This document shows positions 8,076-17,541 of a stretch of DNA of 64,000 nt, piece after piece. Below the pieces are notes generated by a model. It was given only the letters and a program-made list of their open reading frames with translations. It did not search any database and was not told the DNA's origin. Each line of letters starts with the position of its first letter. The stretch's first letter is position 1. Location: positions 1 to 64,000 of the forward strand of contig PUXW01000018.1 in NCBI GenBank assembly GCA_009659925.1. Direction: 5' to 3'. This DNA is from Nitratiruptor sp. GTDB taxonomy: Bacteria; Campylobacterota; Campylobacteria; Campylobacterales; Nitratiruptoraceae. The position numbers and the translations under genes are program-made.

Positions 8076-9293
8076 ATGGCAAAGCGGATGGAACTGAACG
8101 AAGTTGAGGTCTGGGATGGGAACATGGCCGCAGCCCAGGCGCTGCGTCAAGCCGACGTCGATATAGTTGCGGCCTATCCCATTACCCCGTCAACCCCTAT
8201 CGTGCAAAACTACTCCAAGTTCCTCGCCGATGGGTACGTTGATGGGGATTTCATCATGGTCGAATCGGAGCACTCGGCGATGAGTGGCTGTGTGGCGGCG
8301 AGTGCTGCTGGCGTCCGGGCGGCTACTGCCACCAGCTCCCAGGGATTCGCTCTGATGGTAGAGGTTCTCTACCAGGCCAGCGGGATGCGCTTGCCCATCG
8401 TCCTCACAGTGGTCAACCGGGCCCTTGCCGCTCCCCTCAACGTCAACGGCGACCACTCCGACATGTATCTGGGACGCGATGCCGGCTGGATCAACCTTTG
8501 CTCCTACAACCCCCAAGAGGCCTACGATCTGACCCTCATGGCCTTTCGCATCGGGGAGGATCTGCGGGTGCGCCTTCCAGTGATGGTCCATCAGGATGGC
8601 TTCTTGTGTTCCCATACCGCCCAAAATGTCCGACCGCTCCAGGACGAAGAGGCCAGGGAGTTCGTGGGTGAGTTCAAGCCGGTCAACTCTATGCTCGATG
8701 TGGCCAATCCGGTCACCCATGGGGTTCAGACCGAGGAGGATTGGCACTTCGAACACAAAGCGCGCCAGCACCACGACCTCATGAATTCGGTTCCCGTAAT
8801 CAAGGAGGTCTTTGCCGAGTTCAAGGAGCGCACAGGCAGGGAGTACGATCTCGTCTACAAGTACAAGATGGACGATGCCGACGTGGCCATCGTAGCTCTG
8901 GGTACCACGGTGGAGAGTGCCCGGGTGGCGGCCGATAGAATGCGCGAGCAGGGGATTAAGGCTGGGGTCGTGAGTTTCCGGGTCTTGCGTCCCTTTCCCT
9001 TCAACGAGATCGTCGAGGCTCTCGGGGATGTAAAAGCGATTGCGGCGATGGATCGCAGTGCTCCAGGAGGAACCTTTGGAATGCTCTTCAACGAGATCAG
9101 TGCCGCTCTCATGGCCAAGGGGAAGCACCCTGTTGTTCTCAACTACATCTACGGCCTTGGGGGACGGGATACGACGATCCAGATGCTCGAAGAGGTCTAC
9201 AAGCAGCTTGACGAGTGTGCCAAAGCCGGTGAGGCCAAATACCCGCTCCAGCAGTTCATCGGTTTGCGGGGACCAAAACTTTCGTTCTATTAA
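8076..9293 (+). CDS. porA: pyruvate:ferredoxin oxidoreductase, alpha subunit
   Basis: The product is 405 aa from ATG 8076 (MAKRMELNEVEVWDGNMAAA); the track's earlier start lies inside porD. The core shows AAYPITPSTPIVQ, the ESEHSAMSGCVAASAAGVRAATATSSQG segment and a PGGTFGMLF loop toward the C-terminus, all typical for the alpha chain that binds substrate together with the beta chain. It ends 12 nt before porB. Confidence 0.96.
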   Translation: MAKRMELNEVEVWDGNMAAAQALRQADVDIVAAYPITPSTPIVQNYSKFLADGYVDGDFIMVESEHSAMSGCVAASAAGVRAATATSSQGFALMVEVLYQASGMRLPIVLTVVNRALAAPLNVNGDHSDMYLGRDAGWINLCSYNPQEAYDLTLMAFRIGEDLRVRLPVMVHQDGFLCSHTAQNVRPLQDEEAREFVGEFKPVNSMLDVANPVTHGVQTEEDWHFEHKARQHHDLMNSVPVIKEVFAEFKERTGREYDLVYKYKMDDADVAIVALGTTVESARVAADRMREQGIKAGVVSFRVLRPFPFNEIVEALGDVKAIAAMDRSAPGGTFGMLFNEISAALMAKGKHPVVLNYIYGLGGRDTTIQMLEEVYKQLDECAKAGEAKYPLQQFIGLRGPKLSFY

Positions 9294-9305
9294 GAGGGGG
9301 ATGCG

Positions 9306-10304
9306 ATGGTAAAAAAGATCAAGAACCTCAAGGAGTTCTCACTCTCCAACGACCGGTTCGAGGGGGCCAACCTCATGTGTCCGGGATGCTCCCACAACAT
9401 TATCGTGCGGGAGGTCCTCAACGCCACCAACGATCCGGTCATCGTCGCTACGGCCACAGGGTGTCTGGAGGTGTGTACCGCCGTCTATCCCAGGACCAGT
9501 TGGGATGTGAGCTGGATCCATATCGGCTTTGAGAACGCTGCGGTTGCCGCTGCCACCGTAGCTGCCGCCTACGAGGTGATGAAGCGCAAAGGCAAGCTCC
9601 CACCAGCCACCCAGAAGATGGTGGACGAGGGGCGCGAGCCCAAGATTGTCGCTTTTGCGGGGGATGGGGGTACCTACGATATCGGCTTTCAATCCCTCAG
9701 TGGTGCCTTCGAGCGGGGGCATAACTTCATGTATGTCTGCCTGGACAACGAGGTTTACGCCAACACCGGAGGACAACGCAGCTCTTCTACTCCTATTGGA
9801 GCCAGCACCACCACCTCTCCGGCTGGAGCTGTGAGTTATGGGGAAAAGATGCAGAAAAAGAGCATGGTGGAGATCATGGCCGATCATGGGGCACCCTACG
9901 TGGCTCAAGTGAGTCCCAGCAAGTGGAAGGATCTGGTGAAGAAGGTCCAAAAGGGGTTTGAAGTCTATGGACCTGTCTATATCAATGCCCAGAGTGCTTG
10001 TACCACCGAGTGGAAGCATGCTCCAGAAGATACCATCGAGGTCAGCGATCTGGGGGTCGAAAGCTGTGTCTGGCCCCTTTATGAGATCATCAATGAGCGG
10101 GATGAGCATGGGATCATCTACTCCACCAAGCTCAACATCACCTATCGACCCAAGCAGAAGATCCCAGTCGAGGAGTACCTGGCGGCTCAGCCTCGATTCC
10201 GCCATCTCTTCAAGCCTGAAAACCGCCATATCATCGACTTGTGGCAAAAAGCGGTGGACGCCCGTTGGGAGTATCTCCAGCGGCGGGAAGAGGCCGGAGT
10301 CTAA
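9306..10304 (+). CDS. porB: pyruvate:ferredoxin oxidoreductase, beta (TPP-binding) subunit
   Basis: The 332-aa subunit has the thiamine diphosphate and Mg2+ site in AFAGDGGTYDIGFQSLSGA with DNEVYANTGGQRS, and the cysteines for a proximal 4Fe-4S cluster (CPGCSHN near the N-terminus, plus later Cys). It completes the por operon. The next gene begins at the base after its stop, so translation is probably coupled to an uncharacterised protein. Confidence 0.96.
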   Translation: MVKKIKNLKEFSLSNDRFEGANLMCPGCSHNIIVREVLNATNDPVIVATATGCLEVCTAVYPRTSWDVSWIHIGFENAAVAAATVAAAYEVMKRKGKLPPATQKMVDEGREPKIVAFAGDGGTYDIGFQSLSGAFERGHNFMYVCLDNEVYANTGGQRSSSTPIGASTTTSPAGAVSYGEKMQKKSMVEIMADHGAPYVAQVSPSKWKDLVKKVQKGFEVYGPVYINAQSACTTEWKHAPEDTIEVSDLGVESCVWPLYEIINERDEHGIIYSTKLNITYRPKQKIPVEEYLAAQPRFRHLFKPENRHIIDLWQKAVDARWEYLQRREEAGV

Positions 10305-10712
10305 ATGGCCTATATCTACGCCAAAGTAAAAGAGGCGATCAGTGGGGAGGCGAAACATTTCGAGTGTATTTCCAGACGCTATGAGCTCCCCTACTGCATC
10401 TTGCTCATCTGGTTCGAAGGGAGTGAAGACCTCTCGGAGTTGATCCGGTCCAATACCCGCTGTGCCGACCGCTTCACCCGGGTGGACGAGGGGCTTTATT
10501 CCCTCCTCTTCTTTGCCAATAGACCAGACTCCCACGCCACCGTGGCCAACAAGCTCCTTTACATCATCGAGAGCCGTTTCCCTCAAAGGAAGGTGAGTAT
10601 CGGGGTCGCGTGCACCAATTTTGAAGAGGAGAACGATGTCCTCTCTCAGGCGATTCAAAATCTCCTGCTCGCCAAAGAGCACGATTTCAACGCCATCGAA
10701 GACAACTTCTAG
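10305..10712 (+). CDS. degenerate GGDEF-like protein downstream of porB
   Basis: The 135-aa protein starts immediately after the porB stop. Its second half looks like the back part of a GGDEF domain: [19 protein letters not shown] sits where R..D..R-GGDEF normally lies, followed by [31 protein letters not shown], like the SIGVA...AD.ALY.AK block. The GGDEF signature itself is replaced by VDEGL, so cyclase activity is not expected; it could be a ligand-binding or scaffold remnant. It lies 8 nt before luxS. Assignment is by pattern only. Confidence 0.55.
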   Translation: MAYIYAKVKEAISGEAKHFECISRRYELPYCILLIWFEGSEDLSELIRSNTRCADRFTRVDEGLYSLLFFANRPDSHATVANKLLYIIESRFPQRKVSIGVACTNFEEENDVLSQAIQNLLLAKEHDFNAIEDNF

Positions 10713-10720
10713 GAGCGAGT

Positions 10721-11275
10721 ATGCCCTTGATCGAGAGTTTTCTCGTGGATCATACCAAGATGGAGGCTCCAGGGGTACGCCTGGCCAAGGAGATAGAAAG
10801 TCCCAAGGGCGATGGGATTCGGGTCTTTGATCTGCGCTTTTGCAAGCCCAACAAGGAGATTATGAGCCCCAAGGGGACCCATACCCTGGAGCACCTCTTT
10901 GCCGGTTTCATGCGAGAGCACCTCAACGGCGATGGGGTCGAGATCATCGACATCTCCCCCATGGGCTGTCGCACCGGCTTTTACATGAGCCTCATTGGAA
11001 GGCCCAGCGAGCTGGAGGTGGCCCAGGCCTGGGAGCGGAGCATGCGGGATATTGTAGCCGTGCGCTCCATCGAGGAGATCCCCGAACTCAATGTCTACCA
11101 GTGTGGCAGCTGCTACATGCACTCCCTGGAGGAGGCCCGGCGCATCGCCCAACATGTGATCGATAGCGGTATCGCCATTATGGACAATGAGGCCCTCCGG
11201 CTCGATGTGGAGGAGATCGATACTCATCGCTGCGATGTAGACCCAGAGCAGATTCGGGTGATTGGAGTGGCATAA
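10721..11275 (+). CDS. luxS: S-ribosylhomocysteine lyase
   Basis: The 184-aa enzyme has the metal site HTLEH (H54, H58) and a third ligand in [10 protein letters not shown] (C128), with the catalytic Cys83 in [10 protein letters not shown]. LuxS cleaves S-ribosylhomocysteine to homocysteine and the autoinducer-2 precursor DPD, closing the activated methyl cycle. It sits in the same transcription unit as porGDAB by spacing, followed directly by a small unknown gene. Whether it has a signalling role cannot be read from here. Confidence 0.98.
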   Translation: MPLIESFLVDHTKMEAPGVRLAKEIESPKGDGIRVFDLRFCKPNKEIMSPKGTHTLEHLFAGFMREHLNGDGVEIIDISPMGCRTGFYMSLIGRPSELEVAQAWERSMRDIVAVRSIEEIPELNVYQCGSCYMHSLEEARRIAQHVIDSGIAIMDNEALRLDVEEIDTHRCDVDPEQIRVIGVA

Positions 11276-11572
11276 ATGGTGGTCGTGGTGCCAGTGGCAA
11301 ATCCCCAAGGAGCCAATTCCAAAGTCTGCCCCATCACCCAGGCCAAGGCTTTTGCCTTCTTGCGGTTGGGGGAAGGGATGGAGATCGAGGGCCTCGAATT
11401 TCGAGAAGGCTTTGCCAACGAGCTTTTCGACTATATTGTCACTCCCAAACGGAACGATGCCTTAGAAGAGGCCTTTGACCTGGGGGCTCGGGCCCTTTTG
11501 GCTATGGATGGCATGAGTTTGGAGGAGATCGTCGAGGCCATGATGTTTCGGGAGCTGGATGAGATTGAGTGA
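11276..11572 (+). CDS. small protein, possibly NifX/NifB-type RNase H-like fold
   Basis: The 98-aa product starts right after luxS. The beginning (MVVVVPVANPQGANSKVCPITQAKAFAFLRLGEG) has the look of the dinitrogenase iron-molybdenum cofactor-like fold: a strand, a loop and a second strand where cofactor binders normally carry His/Phe. Residues 48-85 (FDYIVTPKRNDALEEAFDLGARALLA) match the second half of that fold. This is a weak call by pattern. Its 3' end overlaps mnmD by 14 nt. Confidence 0.5.
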   Translation: MVVVVPVANPQGANSKVCPITQAKAFAFLRLGEGMEIEGLEFREGFANELFDYIVTPKRNDALEEAFDLGARALLAMDGMSLEEIVEAMMFRELDEIE

Positions 11573-12341
11573 ATATGAGCTGTGCTCCAGTAGCGATGGG
11601 AGCTTTACCCTCTATTCCAAGCATTATGGAGAGTGCTACCACTCCCTCAAGGATGGGGCCCTCAAAGAGGCCCTGGCCAAACATGTAACTCCGGCCTTCG
11701 AGCTGGTGCAAAAGCCTCATGTGCGCATCCTCGACATCTGCTTTGGGCTTGGATTCAACACTCTAGCCACCCTCTACCACATCCAGGCAGATTCGCGGAT
11801 CGAAAGGGTCGAAATATTTACCCCCGAGCTGGATCAATTACTCCTCAAAGGGCTCCTCGACTTCCCCTATCCCCGGGAGCTCGAACCCTTCCGCCCCATC
11901 CTCCACGAGCTCATCCACCAGGGTCGCTACGAGGATGATCGGGTTCGGATCGAACTTTACATCGGAGATGCCAGGGAGTATGTGCACCATCTCGAGGCCA
12001 TCGACATCGTCTACCAGGATCCCTTCAGTCCCAAGAAGAATCCGATCCTTTGGACGGTGGAGTATTTCGAGGATCTCTATCGCGCTATGAGCGGTGATGG
12101 AGTGCTCACTACCTATTCGGTGGCTACACCTGTGCGCCTGGGGCTAGATGAGGCTGGGTTTTTGCTCTATGAGATGCCAGCTCGAGAGGTTCGTCCCGGA
12201 ACTATTGCCGCTAAGGGGCCGCTGCCTCTCAAGCCAATCGATATGGAAGCCAAACGGCGGCGCACCAGCGCCAAGGCGTTACGGGACGATGCGGTGGTAG
12301 ATCCAACTTACAATCTGCGCCATTCCGATGGCCAAACTTGA
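11559..12341 (+). CDS. tRNA 5-methylaminomethyl-2-thiouridine methyltransferase, MnmD type
   Basis: The 260-aa protein matches the N-terminal methyltransferase half of MnmC: SLKDGALKEALAKHV, the SAM loop ILDICFGLGFNTLATLY and the QDPFSPKKNPILWT catalytic-side motif. It would methylate the wobble uridine side chain nm5s2U to mnm5s2U. The FAD oxidase half of MnmC is absent, so only the amino-forming branch of MnmEG would feed it. mnmG is encoded 2.4 kb away. Its last 63 nt overlap a convergent gene. Confidence 0.85.
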   Translation: MRLSEYELCSSSDGSFTLYSKHYGECYHSLKDGALKEALAKHVTPAFELVQKPHVRILDICFGLGFNTLATLYHIQADSRIERVEIFTPELDQLLLKGLLDFPYPRELEPFRPILHELIHQGRYEDDRVRIELYIGDAREYVHHLEAIDIVYQDPFSPKKNPILWTVEYFEDLYRAMSGDGVLTTYSVATPVRLGLDEAGFLLYEMPAREVRPGTIAAKGPLPLKPIDMEAKRRRTSAKALRDDAVVDPTYNLRHSDGQT

Positions 12342-12596
12342 GAGGAAGAAGAGGACAACAAGGGCTACGGTAAGCTGTTCGTACCAGGGGCTTGGGGACT
12401 CTTCGGGCTCTTGAAACCACTGGGGAGGGACCAGCTTGATGCCTTCGAGCCCTTCTACTCCCTCGAAACGGACGAGGGTCTCCCCTTGGTCCAGTTTCTC
12501 GATGGCCCTTTTGAGCTCTTGGAGTCCAGCTTCGTCCACTACGATAAACTCTTCTAGCTCTGGATCCCGCCACCCCGTGTCGATGTGCCCGGCCAT
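12279..12596 (-). CDS. small tail-anchored membrane protein of unknown function
   Basis: About 105 aa from ATG 12596, which has AAAGGAT just upstream; the track start at 12629 lies inside the probable promoter (TGCTACAAT). The protein has a polar, acidic N-terminal 70 residues and a single C-terminal helix (LTVALVVLFFLSSLAIGMAQIVSWIY), so it is probably anchored with the N-terminal part in the cytoplasm. The 3' end overlaps mnmD antisense by 63 nt. No family recognised. Confidence 0.65.
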   Translation of the reverse strand: MAGHIDTGWRDPELEEFIVVDEAGLQELKRAIEKLDQGETLVRFEGVEGLEGIKLVPPQWFQEPEESPSPWYEQLTVALVVLFFLSSLAIGMAQIVSWIYHRIVP

Positions 12597-12679
12597 GGGC
12601 GATCCTTTTTTGATAGTATTGTAGCACACGGGGAGAGAGAATTTGGGTAGAATGGGAAAAAGCTGCCAAAGGAGCCACG

Positions 12680-13261
12680 ATGATCAGTGATGAACTCAAG
12701 CGGCTCATGCTCCATATCGCTCGAGCCGCCATTCGGGAAGAGCTCACAGGCAAACCGGAACTCACCGAAGAGGTCAAAGCCAGGCTCAAGGCGGCCTATC
12801 CCGAACTTGCCAAGCCTGGGGCGGTCTTCGTGACCATCAACGAGCGCAGCTCCTTGCGGGGGTGTATCGGCTCTCTCGTAGCCCACCGACCACTGCTAGA
12901 AGATCTCATCGCCAACGCCAAGGCGGCGGCCTTTGGTGATCCCCGTTTCCCTCCATTGCGCCCCGAAGAGTTGGATCAGATCACCATCGAGATCTCCCTC
13001 CTTGGGGAGCCAAAGCCTCTGGAATATAGCGATATCGAGGATCTGCGCCGCAAGATCCGCCCAGGGATCGATGGGGTCGTCTTGCAGCTCGATGGCCATC
13101 AGGCCACCTTCTTGCCCCAGGTGTGGGAGGAGCTCCCCGATTTCGACCAGTTCTTTGCCCACTTGTGTCTTAAGGCTGGGCTTCCTCCAAACTGCCTGGA
13201 GTACCATCCCAAGATTCTCGTTTATCAAGTGGAAAAGTGGAGTGAGGAGGATTTTCGGTGA
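12680..13261 (+). CDS. AMMECR1 domain protein (AmmA-like)
   Basis: The 193-aa product is a single AMMECR1 domain with the invariant LRGCIGS motif and the GDPRFPPLRPEEL segment. In many bacteria this protein is encoded with Memo-like and radical SAM partners; here only a cupin follows, overlapping by 4 nt (GTGA). Function is not established for the family; a link to enzyme activation or nucleic acid modification has been suggested. TAGAAT lies upstream as a possible -10. Confidence 0.9.
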   Translation: MISDELKRLMLHIARAAIREELTGKPELTEEVKARLKAAYPELAKPGAVFVTINERSSLRGCIGSLVAHRPLLEDLIANAKAAAFGDPRFPPLRPEELDQITIEISLLGEPKPLEYSDIEDLRRKIRPGIDGVVLQLDGHQATFLPQVWEELPDFDQFFAHLCLKAGLPPNCLEYHPKILVYQVEKWSEEDFR

Positions 13262-13554
13262 ACTTCTTCGATGTTGCCATTCCCGAACGGGGAGAGCGTT
13301 TCGATACCCTGCTCCAGCAGGGGCGGGTGCGGGTCGAGCGGATCGTCAGTGGCCATCTCGACAAAGTGGAGGAGTTTTGCCAAGAGGAAGACGAGTGGGT
13401 GATCCTCTGTTCTGGTTGGGCCCTGTTGGAGATGGATGGGAAGCGCTACCATCTCAAGCGGGGTGATTTCCTCCACATTCCCGCCAAAACCCCCCACAAA
13501 CTCCTGAAAGCAGAGCCTGGCACCTTCTGGCTGGCCATCCACTTCGAGCCCTAG
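13258..13554 (+). CDS. small cupin-domain protein
   Basis: The 98-aa protein starts at GTG 13258, which overlaps the AMMECR1 stop. It is one cupin barrel: EDEWVILCSGWALLEMDG is the first motif, though without the usual two His, and KRGDFLHIPAKTPHKL is the second with its His. It may be a metal- or ligand-binding accessory to AMMECR1. The stop codon shares CTAG with the convergent thpR stop. Confidence 0.82.
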   Translation: MNFFDVAIPERGERFDTLLQQGRVRVERIVSGHLDKVEEFCQEEDEWVILCSGWALLEMDGKRYHLKRGDFLHIPAKTPHKLLKAEPGTFWLAIHFEP

Positions 13555-14045
13555 AAAGTGGCTAGGGGGGTGTAGATTGGCCCCTTGGGGGTGAGCTGGC
13601 TCTCGATGAGGGATATACGCAGTTGAAAGGTTCCCAAGGTGCGCCCCTCATAGTTTCGGATGCCATCGAGGAGGCTTTGGCGTCTCGTACATTGCCGGAT
13701 GCGGGCTAGAGTGATGTGGGGGCGAAAGGGGCGGTCTGGTTTGCGATCGAGGAGGTGGCAGAGCTGGGTGTGGATAGGCTCCAAGGGGGTAGGGTCGACC
13801 CTGGCAAAGAGGATGCGGGGGGGTGAACCGAAAAAGCCTAGTCCTTCGATTGAGAGCTGGATTGGATCGTAGCGTAAGGCGCTCAGGCGGTAGCGGATAC
13901 TCTCGACGACACGCACCTCCCCGAGAAAGAGGAGGGTGAGGTGGAGGTTCCTCTCCGGGACCCAGCGTCCCTGGAGGAAGCTAAAATCCTCCTTGATCTG
14001 GCGATAGTTGGTGAGGGGAGTGAAGGTTCCAACGAAAAGGCGCAT
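13551..14045 (-). CDS. thpR: RNA 2',3'-cyclic phosphodiesterase
   Basis: The 164-aa protein has the two HxTx motifs of the 2H phosphoesterase superfamily (HLTLLFLG and HITLAR), placed as in ThpR/LigT. It would open 2',3'-cyclic phosphate ends on RNA fragments to 2'-phosphates. It is 9 nt downstream of riboflavin synthase and probably cotranscribed with it. It ends in a 4-nt CTAG overlap with the convergent cupin gene. Confidence 0.92.
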   Translation of the reverse strand: MRLFVGTFTPLTNYRQIKEDFSFLQGRWVPERNLHLTLLFLGEVRVVESIRYRLSALRYDPIQLSIEGLGFFGSPPRILFARVDPTPLEPIHTQLCHLLDRKPDRPFRPHITLARIRQCTRRQSLLDGIRNYEGRTLGTFQLRISLIESQLTPKGPIYTPLATF

Positions 14046-14054
14046 CGCTCTCCT

Positions 14055-14657
14055 TCAAAAGAGGGAGTGGATATGATCGATCTCCTCCCAGGTAAGCGGG
14101 GGGGCGAAGAGGTGGTAGAGATAGCGGGCAAACATGTCGGTTTCGATGTTGACCCGCCGTCCGATTTGGTAGGAGCCAAAGAGGGTCTTGCGCAAGGTAA
14201 TGGGGACGATGGTAACCCGGAAAGCTTCATCGAGGCGTTCGTTGATGGTCAAGCTCACCCCGTCGATGGCGATGGAGCCCTTGGGAATAATGAAGCGGAG
14301 GGTCTGGGGGGGTACTTGGATCTGGAAGTCGATGGCGTTGGAACGGGGGGTGATGGCGGTGATGGTTCCAATAGCGTCGATATGGCCTTGGACGATGTGG
14401 CCCTCTAACCGGTCTCCAACCTGCAAAGCCGGCTCCATATGGACCCGGTCCTGGAAATTCTCCAAAGCCACCCGCTCCCGGGTCTCATCCCCCACCTCGA
14501 CGCTAAAGCCACCTGGTATGACTTCGACGACCGAGAGGCAGACCCCGTTGATGGCGATAGAATCCCCGATCCTCGGGCGATGGCGGGCCGCAAGGGTCAA
14601 CTTACGCCCATCGAAATAGTCCACCCGAGCAATCTCTCGTATGAGTCCTGTAAACAT
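14055..14657 (-). CDS. ribE: riboflavin synthase, alpha subunit
   Basis: The product is 200 aa when started at MFTGLI (14657), the signature beginning of this enzyme; the track adds 30 spurious residues. It has two lumazine-binding repeats ([22 protein letters not shown] and the second half with [16 protein letters not shown]). It dismutates two 6,7-dimethyl-8-ribityllumazines to riboflavin. It is divergent from mnmG, with 54 nt between starts holding promoters for both. Confidence 0.96.
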   Translation of the reverse strand: MFTGLIREIARVDYFDGRKLTLAARHRPRIGDSIAINGVCLSVVEVIPGGFSVEVGDETRERVALENFQDRVHMEPALQVGDRLEGHIVQGHIDAIGTITAITPRSNAIDFQIQVPPQTLRFIIPKGSIAIDGVSLTINERLDEAFRVTIVPITLRKTLFGSYQIGRRVNIETDMFARYLYHLFAPPLTWEEIDHIHSLF

Positions 14658-14711
14658 TCTCCCCCATTTTGTGCTAATATCGAGGCAATTATAACACAGC
14701 GGAGGAGATCT

Positions 14712-16583
14712 ATGGGATACGATGTGATCGTCATTGGGGGGGGCCATGCCGGGATCGAGGCGGCCCTTGCGGCAGCTAGGATGGGGGCGAGGACCCTCAT
14801 GATCACCATTTTGGCCGAACAGATCGGAGCGGTCAGTTGCAATCCGGCCATTGGGGGGTTAGCCAAGGGCCATCTGGTCAAAGAGATCGACGCTCTCGGA
14901 GGGGCTATGGGACTTTTGACCGATCGGGTCGGCATCCAGTTTCGCGTCCTCAACGCCTCCAAGGGGCCAGCGGTTCGAGGGAGCCGGGCCCAAATCGATA
15001 TGGATCGCTACCGCATGGAGGCCCGCAACGTGGTCCTTGCAACCCCCAACCTCGATGTGCGCCAAGAGATGGTGGAGCGAATTTTGACCCGAGGGGGGGC
15101 GGTATGTGGGGTGGAGACCAATCTGGGGAATGTCTACCACGCCAAGAAGGTGATTGTAACGACGGGAACCTTCCTCCGGGGATTGATCCACATCGGTGAG
15201 ATTCGCCAAAAGGCTGGACGGGCCGGAGAGTTTGCAGCCAATGAGTTGAGTCGCTCCCTCGCCGAGTTTGGCTTGCGGATGGGGCGTTTGAAGACTGGAA
15301 CCTGCCCCAGGATCGACGCGAAGAGCATCGACTTTTCCAAGATGGAGATCCAGCCAGGCGACGAGCGACCGCTCCCCTTTAGTTTTCGCACCGATCGGGC
15401 AAGCTTCAATCCCCACCAGCTCCCATGCTACATCACCTACACCAACGAGCGCACCCATGAGATCATCGAGTCCAACTTCCATCGGGCTCCCCTCTTCACG
15501 GGCCAGATCGAGGGGGTTGGCCCCCGCTATTGCCCCAGTATCGAGGATAAGATCTACCGCTTCAGGGATAAGGAGCGCCACCATATCTTCGTCGAACCCC
15601 AAACCATCGAGGCCCGGGAGTACTACATCAATGGCTTGAGCACCTCCTTGCCTCCCGATGTGCAATTGGAGATGATCAGGAGTATCAAGGGGTTGGAGGA
15701 GGCACGGCCGGTGCGCTTCGGGTATGCTATTGAGTACGACTATGTCGATCCCACCGAGCTTTTCCATACCCTGGAGACCAAGAAGGTGGAGGGACTCTAT
15801 CTAGCCGGTCAGATCAATGGAACCACCGGCTACGAGGAGGCGGCAGCCCAAGGGATCATGGCCGGCATCAATGCGGTCCTAGCCTTGCGGGGAGAAGAGC
15901 CCCTCATTCTACGGCGTGATGAAGCCTATATCGGCGTACTCATTGACGACCTGGTAACCAAGGGGACCAAGGAGCCTTATCGCATGTTCACCTCCAGAGC
16001 CGAGTTTCGCCTCTTACTCCGGGAGGATAACGCCGACTTGCGCCTCATGCCTTATGGCCATAAACTTGGGCTCATCGACGAAGAGACCTATATCAAGATG
16101 GTACGCAAGCGAGAAGAGATCGAGGAAGGCCTTGACTACTTGCGCACCCACTTCCTCACCCCAACCAAACAGACCCTCCAACTCCTCGCTCAAATCGGCG
16201 AAGATCGTATCACCGACAAGGTAAGCCTCCAGAGCTTGGCGGCCCGCAAGAGCTTCACTCTAGAGAAGTTGGAACGCTTGGCCCCTCCCCTTGCCTCGCT
16301 CTCCCCAGAGGCCAAGGAGCAGATCCTCATCGAGGCCAAATACCATCAGTACATCCAGATGCAGCAAGAGCAGATCGCCCGGATGGAGGAGATGCTCGCC
16401 CTAGAGATCCCGGAAGATCTCGATATCGATTCCATCAGTGGGCTGAGTAACGAGGTCAAGGAGAAGCTCAAACTCCATCGGCCCAAGAATCTCTTCGAGG
16501 CCAGCCGCATCAGCGGAATCACACCGGCGGCCATCGAGATCTTGCACATCTATATCAAAATGCACCAAAAGGAGGAGCGATGA
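14712..16583 (+). CDS. mnmG: tRNA uridine-5-carboxymethylaminomethyl modification enzyme MnmG
   Basis: The product is 623 aa from ATG 14712 with GGAGGAG upstream; the track start lies within ribE antisense. It has the N-terminal FAD motif [21 protein letters not shown], the [22 protein letters not shown] box and the ATGTFLRG-like region. With MnmE it installs the aminomethyl or carboxymethylaminomethyl group at wobble U34. The C-terminal helical domain that binds MnmE and tRNA is intact. It overlaps the next gene by 4 nt. Confidence 0.98.
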   Translation: MGYDVIVIGGGHAGIEAALAAARMGARTLMITILAEQIGAVSCNPAIGGLAKGHLVKEIDALGGAMGLLTDRVGIQFRVLNASKGPAVRGSRAQIDMDRYRMEARNVVLATPNLDVRQEMVERILTRGGAVCGVETNLGNVYHAKKVIVTTGTFLRGLIHIGEIRQKAGRAGEFAANELSRSLAEFGLRMGRLKTGTCPRIDAKSIDFSKMEIQPGDERPLPFSFRTDRASFNPHQLPCYITYTNERTHEIIESNFHRAPLFTGQIEGVGPRYCPSIEDKIYRFRDKERHHIFVEPQTIEAREYYINGLSTSLPPDVQLEMIRSIKGLEEARPVRFGYAIEYDYVDPTELFHTLETKKVEGLYLAGQINGTTGYEEAAAQGIMAGINAVLALRGEEPLILRRDEAYIGVLIDDLVTKGTKEPYRMFTSRAEFRLLLREDNADLRLMPYGHKLGLIDEETYIKMVRKREEIEEGLDYLRTHFLTPTKQTLQLLAQIGEDRITDKVSLQSLAARKSFTLEKLERLAPPLASLSPEAKEQILIEAKYHQYIQMQQEQIARMEEMLALEIPEDLDIDSISGLSNEVKEKLKLHRPKNLFEASRISGITPAAIEILHIYIKMHQKEER

Positions 16584-17446
16584 TCTACTTTTATGTCCAT
16601 ACCGATAACCGCCGGGATCTCGATCGCCTTCGGCGCAGTGCCGCTTTGGCCAAGGGGATGGAGGCCAAGGGAATCGATGTCTACTTTATGACCACCGACT
16701 TTCGTGCCGCTACCTACGCCAAGACCCTGGGCATAAAGCGGAGCGTGGGGATCGAGGATTTCCGCAACATCGCCCAGATCTGCCAGCGGGGGGATACCAT
16801 CATTTTCGACAGCGACGAATACCAGGAGATGCCCGGAATCCACCAGGAGATGGTGGCCTTTTTCGGCCACTTCATCCGGATCAGCTACGATCCCAACGAT
16901 CGTCCCATTCCGGGAGAGCTTCTCATCTCCCCCTATCTCCATGGAGACGAGATCATCGATGCGATCCTCATCGATCCAGACTACTTCCATGACGGAGAGC
17001 CACGGGTGGAGGCTTTGTGTTTTTGGGGGGATGCCGACTATGAGGGCCACTTCCTCCAAGAGGCCTCGAAGTTGCAACTCCTTGGACTCCATCTACTGGA
17101 GGGAGTCTACTTCTTCGCCGACTACGAGGAGCGTCTTGCCCCCTTCTTCGCCCAGATCCATCAACCCCAAGACTATCCGCGACTCCTCCCTTTTGCCAAA
17201 CTCCTGCTTAGCGCCTCTCCTCAGAGCCTCTTGGAGGGAGTGGCCGGGGGAGCGAGGGTTTTGTACTGGCCCAAGGGAAGAACCTCCTACGATCCTCTCT
17301 TGGGTGAGCTTGGCGTGGCTGTGTGGGATGGAGGCGATTTAGAGGCTGCTCGGAAAGTTCCAGCCGAACTTTTGCGAGAGCGAGGTGTTGAGTATGCCCT
17401 TGGAAGACTGGAGGAGTTGATTCAAATCAAAGCGGGGGGAGATTAA
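16580..17446 (+). CDS. PseG-like (GT-B fold) protein of unknown substrate
   Basis: The 288-aa protein overlaps mnmG by 4 nt. The sequence begins with a Rossmann-like strand and a basic helix ([22 protein letters not shown]), then GIDVYFMTT and [13 protein letters not shown], and ends with repeated [23 protein letters not shown], where PseG-type hydrolases and GT-B transferases bind the nucleotide sugar. This suggests a PseG relative, but the catalytic His of PseG is not obvious and no pse genes are near. Cell-surface sugar or nucleotide-linked chemistry is an inference only. Confidence 0.5.
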   Translation: MIYFYVHTDNRRDLDRLRRSAALAKGMEAKGIDVYFMTTDFRAATYAKTLGIKRSVGIEDFRNIAQICQRGDTIIFDSDEYQEMPGIHQEMVAFFGHFIRISYDPNDRPIPGELLISPYLHGDEIIDAILIDPDYFHDGEPRVEALCFWGDADYEGHFLQEASKLQLLGLHLLEGVYFFADYEERLAPFFAQIHQPQDYPRLLPFAKLLLSASPQSLLEGVAGGARVLYWPKGRTSYDPLLGELGVAVWDGGDLEAARKVPAELLRERGVEYALGRLEELIQIKAGGD

Positions 17447-17541
17447 AAGGAATTATAATTGCTCCAATAAAAAACATTTATCCTCTCTTAATCTTGATTG
17501 TAATAAAATAGACTGATCCAAATTTTATGAAAGGATTGCCC

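Noticed and set aside
9339-10682. 447-aa minus-strand ORF
   Set aside because: It is antisense to porB and the following gene; both plus-strand genes are convincing and this frame shows no motif.
14439-14711. Long N-terminal extension of mnmG given by the ORF track
   Set aside because: It is antisense to ribE and lacks conservation; ATG 14712 with GGAGGAG gives the standard protein.
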